A program made the translations under genes and the position numbers. From an uncultured Planctomycetaceae bacterium (GTDB taxonomy: Bacteria; Planctomycetota; Planctomycetia; Planctomycetales; Planctomycetaceae), in NCBI GenBank assembly GCA_903898975.1, contig CAIUHT010001029.1, positions 1-8,953 of the forward strand: DNA of 8,953 nucleotides, read 5' to 3'. The stretch's first letter is position 1; every line of letters begins with the position of its first letter. This document shows, piece by piece, positions 1 to 5,053 of the stretch. The notes beneath the pieces were generated by a model that made no database searches, had not been told where the DNA came from, and saw only the letters and a program-made list of their open reading frames with translations.

Positions 1-38
1 AGAGAGGGGGCTGCCGGGGGTTTGGGCTCGCTGGACAT
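1..38 (-). CDS. Possible 5' end of a gene leaving the window
   Basis: An ATG at 38 on the minus strand opens a frame that reads MSSEPKPPAAPS before the window ends. The Pro/Ala/Ser-rich start resembles the low-complexity N-terminus of the CDGSH protein in this same window and would suit a cytosolic protein. It lies about 108 nt downstream of the nucleotidyltransferase stop, on the same strand. No Shine-Dalgarno sequence is visible, and 12 codons are too few to assign a family. An alternative ATG at 43 in another frame gives a Cys/Pro-rich peptide that looks less likely. This is a suggestion only; the sequence beyond position 1 would decide it. Confidence 0.22.
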   Translation of the reverse strand, partial: MSSEPKPPAAPS

Positions 39-97
39 GGCATTCAACGCGGGAAGTGGAGGAGGGAGAGTGGCCCGACCGGGGCCGCAACTCACCG

Positions 98-120
98 AAA
101 AAATCGTAGGGGAGCCCGAT
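98..120 (-). terminator. Weak hairpin plus T6 tract after the nucleotidyltransferase
   Basis: On the minus strand ATCG (120-117) can pair with CGAT (106-103), with two more G-C pairs inside after a TA bulge. The stem runs directly into six T residues (complement of 98-103). It starts 27 nt after the stop codon at 147. The stem is short, so this is only a plausible intrinsic terminator for the CDGSH/nucleotidyltransferase pair. Confidence 0.3.
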
Positions 121-146
121 CCTCTGATTCAAGGCGACTGCGAGGG

Positions 147-776
147 TCAGCCGGGGGGGCTGGCCCGGGGGAATTCGGGACGCAGCCGGGCCAGGTCGGC
201 GGGGGTATCGAGATCTTCGCAGATTCCGGGGTTGGCGACAGGAATCTGACGCGATTCCGCGGCATGGCGGCGGGAAATGGCGTTGAGTCCCGTCCCGGGG
301 GGAAGCTGAAAGACCTCGGTGGCCAGATCCCAGCGGAAGACAACCGGGTGGCCGGTCGCCCCGTCGAACGTGGGGATGAGCAGGGGGGCGTCGCAGGTCT
401 GCCAGCCCTCACAGAGCGTGGCGATGGTGGTGCGATCGAGCAGGGGATGATCGGCGGGGACCAGCAGCCAGCCATCGCCGGGGGCGGGAGCGAAGCGACG
501 CTCGATCTCCCGCAGGGCCGCCTCGACACTGTGCCGCATCTCGGCGGGGGGCGGATCGGGCTGAAGGAGAGTGACCGTGGGGTGCCGGGCGACGGCGTGG
601 ACCAGCGGGACATTGTCGGACCGGGTGACCAGCACGCGGGCAGTGATGGCGGGAAGGTCGAGAGCGTCGAGCACCCGGTCGATGACCAGCCGGTCGCCCC
701 ACGGAAGCGTCAGCTTGGGGACACCCATGCGCCGGCTGAGGCCGACTGCGGGGAGGATGGCGAACAGGCGTTTCAC
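147..776 (-). CDS. MobA/MocA-like nucleotidyltransferase
   Basis: A 209-residue protein of the NTP_transf_3 fold, the family of MobA (GTP) and MocA (CTP), which attach a nucleotide to molybdopterin. Visible motifs are a nucleotide-binding loop LPAVGLSRRMGVPK (residues 8-21), MRHSVEAAL (80-88), the metal-site-like PADHPLL (107-113, Asp109), GHPVVF (142-147) and DLDTPADL near the C-terminus (188-195). GHPV and D-D-TP are typical of the MocA/xanthine-dehydrogenase-accessory branch, so cytidylyl transfer to molybdenum cofactor is the best guess; no molybdoenzyme gene is in the window to support it. The start is a GTG at 776 whose last two bases begin the TGA of the upstream CDGSH gene (GTGA overlap), which implies translational coupling. 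A longer frame reaches 962, but its extra 62 residues are Arg-rich and are the shadow of the CDGSH gene. Oddity: the binding loop reads P-A-V-G where L-A-A-G is usual. Confidence 0.86.
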   Translation of the reverse strand: MKRLFAILPAVGLSRRMGVPKLTLPWGDRLVIDRVLDALDLPAITARVLVTRSDNVPLVHAVARHPTVTLLQPDPPPAEMRHSVEAALREIERRFAPAPGDGWLLVPADHPLLDRTTIATLCEGWQTCDAPLLIPTFDGATGHPVVFRWDLATEVFQLPPGTGLNAISRRHAAESRQIPVANPGICEDLDTPADLARLRPEFPRASPPG

Positions 777-1144
777 CGCGGATTGGGTCCCGGGGACGAG
801 GAAGAGGGTGAGGCCGAGGTTGCGGGTGCGGGTGCGGGCGAGGTGGGGGCGCGGTCGTCGGCGGCGAACTTGAGTTCGCGGTGGCGACCGTCGCAGAAGG
901 GGCGTTGAGCCGAGTGGCCACACCGGCAGAGCGCCACGTTGGGGCCGTCGGGAATCTGCCACTCGCCCCCCTGGGGATCGACAATCCGCACCGGGCCGGT
1001 GATCAGCAGGGGACCATCGCGACGGACCTTGATGGTGACCTTCGGAGTGTTGGCGAGCGGGGCCTGCTGGAGCGCGACGTCGGGAGCAGGCTGTGGTGTG
1101 CCGCTACCGGAGGCAGGGGATGAGGGAGACTGAGGTTCGGACAT
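773..1144 (-). CDS. CDGSH-type [2Fe-2S] iron-sulfur protein
   Basis: A 123-residue protein with one CDGSH (mitoNEET-type, zf-CDGSH) domain at about residues 37-95. The cluster motif is CRCGHSAQRPFCDGRH (73-88), which gives the 3Cys-1His ligand set Cys73, Cys75, Cys84 and His88 expected for a labile [2Fe-2S] cluster. The Ser of CDGSH is replaced by Arg87. The preceding DGPLLITGPVRIVDPQGG is the usual strand region of this family. No signal peptide or membrane anchor is seen, so a cytosolic redox or Fe-S role is likely. Residues 1-34 and 97-123 are low-complexity Pro/Ser/Ala tails; the C-terminal one is partly encoded by a GC-rich hexamer repeat (about 822-840). The ATG at 1144 has no clear Shine-Dalgarno sequence. 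The stop codon overlaps the GTG of the nucleotidyltransferase gene, so the two are probably one operon. Family certain; partner unknown. Confidence 0.93.
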   Translation of the reverse strand: MSEPQSPSSPASGSGTPQPAPDVALQQAPLANTPKVTIKVRRDGPLLITGPVRIVDPQGGEWQIPDGPNVALCRCGHSAQRPFCDGRHRELKFAADDRAPTSPAPAPATSASPSSSSPGPNPR

Positions 1145-1153
1145 GTCGAGCGA

Positions 1154-1252
1154 TCAGGAAGCGATGGCGGCCGGGGCAGTCTTGGGGTTCTGGTCGGCCA
1201 CGCCCGGCAAGTTCAGCCCCAGCCCGTTCGGCTGCACGACCTGGTTGGCATT
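1154..1252 (-). other. Short coding-like stretch, possible gene remnant
   Basis: On the minus strand a frame from 1252 to a TGA at 1156-1154 reads NANQVVQPNGLGLNLPG and continues with ordinary residues, with mostly G or C in third codon positions, like the real genes here. It ends 9 nt before the CDGSH ATG. The same frame meets a stop at 1312-1310 and has no ATG; the only start-like codon is a GTG at 1237, which would give 27 residues. It could be the tail of a decayed gene, a small peptide or chance. Confidence 0.2.
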
Positions 1253-1278
1253 GCGACCACAGCGTTGCGGGCGGGGAA

Positions 1279-1310
1279 AATCCCCCGCAGGAAGTCCCCT
1301 GCGGGGGATT
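1279..1310 (-). terminator. Strong hairpin with T4, terminator of the esterase gene
   Basis: A perfect 13-bp inverted repeat (1279-1291, aatcccccgcagg, against 1298-1310) encloses a 6-nt loop. On the minus strand the second arm runs into TTTT (complement of 1277-1280) and then a C-rich stretch. It lies 83 nt downstream of the esterase stop at 1393 and upstream of the CDGSH gene, where an intrinsic terminator separating the two units is expected. The T tract is short, so a stabilising mRNA 3' end or a dispersed palindrome are alternatives. Confidence 0.6.
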
Positions 1311-1328
1311 CACCACATTCGGCTCTTT

Positions 1329-1362
1329 GGAACAACCGGCCGGCTGGAACAACGGGCCGGCT
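1329..1362. repeat. Two-copy 17-bp tandem repeat
   Basis: Positions 1329-1345 (ggaacaaccggccggct) and 1346-1362 differ by one base (c1337 against g1354). The unit length is not a multiple of three, and it lies in the gap after the esterase stop, so it is not coding. Each copy contains a GC palindrome (ccggccgg or gggccggc). Confidence 0.85.
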
Positions 1363-1392
1363 GTGGGCAAGGTGTGGCAGCCAGAATCGCAA

Positions 1393-3165
1393 TTACAGTC
1401 GCGGCGCACCGGGCTTGTGCGGCGGATCCTGGGGACGCAGGCCGCGGGTTTTCAGTTTCCGCGAGTAGACCTTGTCGCCGCAGCAGGCGTAGAGCGTGTC
1501 GAACTCGGGGCCACCGAAGGTCAGGTTCGCCAGCTTGCCATTCGGGCTGGGCACAATGCAGTTGACCCGGCCCGCCTGATCGCAGATCTGCAGACCCAGG
1601 CGAGTGGCGCAGTACAGGCGCCCATCGCGATCCACCCGCAGCCCATCGACACCACTCTCCTCCGCCGTGTCGGGGACATGCAGGTGAAAGTACTTCTGCT
1701 TGTGGGTGAGTGAGCCGTCGGGCTGCACCACGTAGCTGTAGACCCAGTGGCTGCGACTGTCGGCGACATACAGCAGGGACTGGTCGGGCGAGAGGCAGAT
1801 GCCGTTCGAGAACCGCAACCCCTTGTCCACCACCCGCGCCTCTCCCTTGGGGGAGATGAACCAGATCTGGCTGGGATCGGTCCCGTTCCAGCCGGGGTGG
1901 GTTACGTAGATGCCCCCATCATGCCGGACAACCAGGTCGTTCCCCCGGAAGCCCTTGGCGAACACGGCGGACTGACCCGCTTCGTTCCACGCCAGGATCG
2001 CCTCCTGCGTCGCCGAGGCGGCATACAGCCGCCCGTCGGGGCCAAACCGCTGGCCATCGCCACGCTGACTGTCGGCGAGCCAGACCTCGGGCTGTCCCTG
2101 GGCATTCACGCGGTAGGTCTTGTTGTCGCCCACGTCGTTGAAAAAGACCTCCCCGCGGGCGTTGGCCGTTGGGCCCTCGGTGAACTTGTAACCTTCGCCC
2201 ACGAGCTTCCAGTCTTCGCCCGGCACCACGATGTCTTGCAGTTGCGGGGAGCCGCGACCGGCGATGGGGGATTCGGGCCAGCCTTTCCAGAGCCAGCGCA
2301 TGGCGTCGGGAAAGACCTCGGTGGCCTGCTTGATGTCGTGGCCCCCTTCGCCCCAGGCGTGATCGACCTCGTACCCGGCGAACTTGAGGGCCCGCTCCAT
2401 CTCGAGGTTGGCCATCCACCAGTCGCCACCGTAGATGTTCTGGTCGTTGCTGCCGTCCTGCAGGAAGACGCGGATTGGCTTGGGCTCGTACTTGCGGACG
2501 AGCGTGGGGTAGACGTTCCCCCCGCGCAGGCCAACGTAGGTGCCAATGGAGCTGAAGACCCGCTGGAAGGCATCGGGGCGTTCCCAGGCGGCAGTGAAGG
2601 CGCAGATGGCGCCACTGCTGGCCCCGCCAATGGCGCGGTCGGTTCCCCGCCGGGAAAGCTTGAGGGGCCGGCCGTCGCTGGCGGCCTGGCGTTCGACGTC
2701 GGGGAGCAGCTCGTCGAGCAGGAAGCGGGCGTAGGCGTCACCGAGGCCGTCGTATTCGTAGCTGCGATTGAAGCGATCGAGGGCGGCGTCGGGTTGGGCC
2801 GCCTTGACCCGTCCGTGCATCACGAAGACCCCGATCGTGACCGGCATCTCGCCCTTGGCGATCAGCTGGTCGAATACCTTCGGGGCGTTGTATTGGATGC
2901 CATCCTGGTTGACATACACGCAGGCCGGTTTCGCGGGATCGTACTGCTTCGGAACGTAAATCCAGTAGTCGCGGAATGTGCCGGGGAAGATCTGGCTCTG
3001 CTCGAACGTCTTCTTCAGGATTTCTCCCTCGGGAACGTCCCCTTCGGCGGCGAGCGACCGCGAGGTGGCCTGGGCCGAGAAGAGCGAGCCGACAGCCAGT
3101 GCGATGGTCAGCAGCAGGCGACGCAGGGACGTCTGATGACAGAGAGGCAAACCCGGAATGGTCAT
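1393..3165 (-). CDS. Secreted esterase D-like hydrolase fused to SMP-30/gluconolactonase domain
   Basis: A 590-residue exported two-domain enzyme. The N-terminus has two Arg and a hydrophobic core (RRLLLTIALAVGSLF, 15-29) followed by AQA/SLAA, a Sec signal with cleavage near residues 33-40. Residues about 45-298 are an alpha/beta hydrolase of the esterase D/enterochelin-esterase (Fes-like) family: GASSG with nucleophile Ser183, an acid in DGSNDQN (Asp237 or Asp241), and His276 in GGHD. Residues about 310-575 are an SMP-30/gluconolactonase/LRE beta-propeller with the metal-ligand motifs FTEGP (Glu330), GND (Asn409), SNG (Asn454) and VDGLRVDRDGRLY (Asp508). All catalytic features look intact. 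It probably cleaves an ester or lactone outside the cytoplasm, perhaps of a sugar acid; the substrate cannot be read. I chose the ATG at 3165; a longer frame starts only at a TTG (3228) and would put 21 residues before the signal. Transcribed alone, between a 308-nt upstream gap and a hairpin. Confidence 0.93.
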   Translation of the reverse strand: MTIPGLPLCHQTSLRRLLLTIALAVGSLFSAQATSRSLAAEGDVPEGEILKKTFEQSQIFPGTFRDYWIYVPKQYDPAKPACVYVNQDGIQYNAPKVFDQLIAKGEMPVTIGVFVMHGRVKAAQPDAALDRFNRSYEYDGLGDAYARFLLDELLPDVERQAASDGRPLKLSRRGTDRAIGGASSGAICAFTAAWERPDAFQRVFSSIGTYVGLRGGNVYPTLVRKYEPKPIRVFLQDGSNDQNIYGGDWWMANLEMERALKFAGYEVDHAWGEGGHDIKQATEVFPDAMRWLWKGWPESPIAGRGSPQLQDIVVPGEDWKLVGEGYKFTEGPTANARGEVFFNDVGDNKTYRVNAQGQPEVWLADSQRGDGQRFGPDGRLYAASATQEAILAWNEAGQSAVFAKGFRGNDLVVRHDGGIYVTHPGWNGTDPSQIWFISPKGEARVVDKGLRFSNGICLSPDQSLLYVADSRSHWVYSYVVQPDGSLTHKQKYFHLHVPDTAEESGVDGLRVDRDGRLYCATRLGLQICDQAGRVNCIVPSPNGKLANLTFGGPEFDTLYACCGDKVYSRKLKTRGLRPQDPPHKPGAPRL

Positions 3166-3473
3166 GAGCGATTTCGCGACGAAGAGAAGCGGAAGGTCGG
3201 AGAGCGAGACAAACCACAGCCTCGACAAGCCACAGCCTAACCGGTTCTTCGTCGCTGGGCGACACCGCAGGGGCGGCTGTCAGTTCCCGGGAGAAATGTC
3301 ACAGGGTTCGCGTCATTCGAAACGCGACATCGCACCCGCCCAGGAAACCTCACCGGCGTGAGTTTCGCTTCAGGGGGGGCGATGAAGAACGATTGCCGGG
3401 AGTCGAGACTGCCGCTGGCCACTGGCGACGCAGGCTGATCGCGGCGCCGGGTGAGTTCAACAACGCGGCGATG
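3166..3473 (-). other. Intergenic region before the esterase gene
   Basis: About 308 nt between the reductase stop and the esterase ATG. I see no gene on either strand with protein-like composition. It holds the 16-bp doublet at 3207-3238 and a small dyad, cgcgt (3309-3313) against acgcg (3322-3326). No clear -35/-10 pair is visible, and no Shine-Dalgarno sequence precedes the ATG at 3165. The esterase promoter should lie here. Confidence 0.5.
3207..3238. repeat. Two-copy 16-bp tandem repeat upstream of the esterase
   Basis: Positions 3207-3222 (agacaaaccacagcct) and 3223-3238 (cgacaagccacagcct) match at 14 of 16 bases. The array ends 41 nt before the esterase ATG, within the likely promoter or 5' leader. 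A repeat of about one and a half helical turns there could be a pair of binding sites or a simple duplication. Confidence 0.75.
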
Positions 3474-4508
3474 TCAGCCCTGCGACCCGATGCGGATGAC
3501 CACCTTGCCGACGTGTTGCCGGCCTTCCAGCCAGCGAAACGCCTCGGGAGCCTGGTCAAACGCGAACGTGCGGTCGATGACCGGTTTGAGTCCCTGCACT
3601 TCGACGAAGCGGCCGAGATCGAGAAAGTCTTCGCGCGAGCCGACGTAGATGCCCGAGATCCGCGCGTTGCGGCCGACCAGCGGGAACAGGCTGGCCGCCG
3701 GGGCACCGAACCCGGTCAGCACCCCGACCAGCGCGATGTGTCCGCCGGGGGCGATGCAGCCGAGCGATTTGCCCAGCGTTCCCGGGCCACCCACTTCGAC
3801 CACATGATCGACGCCCCGCATCCCCGAGAGCCGCCAGACTTCGCGATCCCAGTCGGGAAAATCGCGGTAGTTGACCGTGTGGGTCGCCCCGAGGTCGCGG
3901 CAGCGGCGAAGTTTGTCTTCAGAGCTGCTGATGGCTGTGACCGGGCACCCCAGCGAGACCGCCAGTTGCAGGGCGAACATCGAGACCCCCCCGGTCCCCA
4001 GCACCAGCACCGTTTCGCCAGGCCGCAGTTCGCCGCGGGTCATCAGGGCGTACCAGGCGGTCAGCCCGGCACAGGGGAGGCAGGCCGCCTCGGCGTAGTT
4101 GAGGGTGCGGGGGATGGGGACCACCCCTTCGGCCGAGAGGTCGGCGTACTCGCACAGCATGCCGTCGATGGTACCCCCCAGGTCGTGCTGGTGGTGCCGC
4201 ATGTCGAAGCGGCCCGAGAGCCAGGTCTGGAAGAAGCAGCCTGCGACGCGGTCACCAACCTGCACGCGTTTGACATCGGGCCCGACGGCGACGACTTCGC
4301 CCGCGCCGTCGGAGAGGGGGATGCGTCCCGCGGCTTCGCGACCCGCCAGTTTTTTCTGGATGATGAGATCGCGGTAATTGAGCGATGCCGCCTGCACCTT
4401 GACCAGCACCCGCCCAGGTCCAGGCAGGGAGAGCGGGCGGGTCGTGAGTTCGAGCCGGAACGCCTGCCCATCGGGAACCAGATGCCACGCCCGCATCGTG
4501 GAATTCAT
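3474..4508 (-). CDS. NAD(P)-dependent medium-chain dehydrogenase/reductase
   Basis: A 344-residue cytosolic oxidoreductase of the zinc-independent, quinone-oxidoreductase-like MDR branch (COG0604 type). A GroES-like domain covers about residues 29-135, with SLNYRDLII (42-50), the glycine-rich PLSDGAGEVVAVG (64-76) and VGDRVAG (84-90). The Rossmann domain follows, with the cofactor loop VLGTGGVSMFALQLA (169-183), AISSSEDKL (192-200) and the family stretch GVDHVVEVGGPGTL (232-245). The Ser-Ser-Ser after the second strand fits NADP(H) preference. The structural-zinc cysteine cluster and catalytic zinc Cys of classical alcohol dehydrogenases are absent. Full length for the family. I chose the ATG at 4508 because a GGAG lies 6 nt upstream; the next ATG (4496) has none, and the 38 residues before 4508 in the longer TTG frame are not conserved in style. 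The substrate is unknown; an enone, quinone or alcohol is typical. Confidence 0.93.
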   Translation of the reverse strand: MNSTMRAWHLVPDGQAFRLELTTRPLSLPGPGRVLVKVQAASLNYRDLIIQKKLAGREAAGRIPLSDGAGEVVAVGPDVKRVQVGDRVAGCFFQTWLSGRFDMRHHQHDLGGTIDGMLCEYADLSAEGVVPIPRTLNYAEAACLPCAGLTAWYALMTRGELRPGETVLVLGTGGVSMFALQLAVSLGCPVTAISSSEDKLRRCRDLGATHTVNYRDFPDWDREVWRLSGMRGVDHVVEVGGPGTLGKSLGCIAPGGHIALVGVLTGFGAPAASLFPLVGRNARISGIYVGSREDFLDLGRFVEVQGLKPVIDRTFAFDQAPEAFRWLEGRQHVGKVVIRIGSQG

Positions 4509-4514
4509 GCACAA

Positions 4515-4518
4515 CTCC
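4515..4518 (-). promoter_or_regulatory. Ribosome binding site of the reductase gene
   Basis: GGAG on the minus strand, 6 nt before the ATG at 4508. It is the clearest Shine-Dalgarno sequence before any gene in the window, and it decides between the ATG at 4508 and other in-frame starts. Confidence 0.7.
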
Positions 4519-4687
4519 GGGGCGAACCCGTGAGGAGAGATTGAGGGGGACTTTGCAGCGCGGGGGACAGCCAGTGCCACTCCCGACGCAGGTACCTTCC
4601 CGCATGACCCGACCTCGGTCAACCCTGGTCGGCCCCGTTCGAACCCGGATGGTGCGAAGCCCGGGGAAGCGAACCTCCCAAAGCCAA

Positions 4688-4737
4688 CCTCGCCCAGCGA
4701 GGCTCACCCAGCGAGGCTGATGTAGGGCCCGATGGGC
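4688..4737. repeat. Intergenic hairpin element with 14-bp doublet
   Basis: A perfect 6-bp stem, cctcgc (4688-4693) with gcgagg (4697-4702), has a 3-nt loop. The unit cccagcgaggctca (4693-4706) is repeated at 4707-4720 with one change (13 of 14). A second hairpin, gccc (4727-4730) with gggc (4734-4737), follows directly. Compact GC hairpins with duplicated arms are typical of small dispersed intergenic repeats; whether this one recurs in the genome cannot be seen here. Confidence 0.6.
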
Positions 4738-4979
4738 TAAGGAGCGGCCCAACCGTCTGCCGACGTGTGAGGCGCGATCGGTAACGTGATGCCGCACCGC
4801 TCCCTGGTCAGCTGGCGCTGTGGCGGCGGCTGCTGCGGAAATTGTGACCACCCGCGGGCGGGGGGCGTGTTGGTCGCGGGGTGCACTTTCCGCTGGCTTG
4901 TCACCAGGCCCGTGCCATGACGGAACTGCTGTCACAGATCTCGCATGCGCTGCAGGGGGACGCAGCGTCTTGTGACCCT

Positions 4980-4994
4980 GGGGGCACCGCCCCC
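4980..4994 (-). terminator. Possible weak terminator after the ABC operon
   Basis: A 6-bp stem (gggggc 4980-4985 with gccccc 4989-4994) around a 3-nt loop, 59 nt downstream of the permease stop. No T tract follows on the minus strand, so it would act, if at all, as an mRNA 3'-end or Rho-assisted structure. Confidence 0.25.
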
Positions 4995-5053
4995 GCGGCG
5001 TACAGAACCGGCTTTCGCAATTTTCTGCCGGCCCGGTCCCTGCGGAGTGAGGC

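Larger units (their letters stand above)
4509..5053 (-). other. Intergenic region between the ABC operon and the reductase gene
   Basis: 545 nt with no convincing gene; the open frames crossing it are Arg/Pro-rich and continue as shadows of the neighbours. Just after the permease stop are two weak hairpins: ccggc (5008-5012) with gccgg (5027-5031), and a 6-bp GC stem with a 3-nt loop (4980-4994). Neither has a T tract, so termination is uncertain. Further on is a repeat-bearing element (4688-4737). The reductase promoter should lie between about 4690 and 4530; a TTGACC at 4622-4617 has no matching -10. Confidence 0.5.

Noticed and set aside
777..962. Upstream extension of the nucleotidyltransferase to 962
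   Set aside because: The added residues are Arg/Pro-rich and overlap the CDGSH coding sequence; the GTG at 776, overlapping the upstream stop, is the better start.
3166..3228. TTG start 21 codons upstream of the esterase ATG
   Set aside because: It would place the signal peptide internally and runs through the 16-bp doublet; the ATG at 3165 gives a normal signal peptide.
1747..3240. Plus-strand open frame of 497 codons opposite the esterase gene
   Set aside because: It is antisense to a gene with clear domains and catalytic motifs. Its Gly/Val/Pro/Glu-rich product is the usual mirror frame of high-GC3 coding DNA, with no recognisable family.
3393..4544. Plus-strand open frame of 383 codons opposite the reductase gene
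   Set aside because: Antisense shadow of the MDR gene; Arg/Asp/Gly/Ala-rich composition with no motif.
4630..4650. gttcgaac, resembling a tRNA T-loop
   Set aside because: The flanking bases cannot form a 5-bp T stem, and no anticodon or acceptor arm is found nearby; it is just an 8-bp palindrome.
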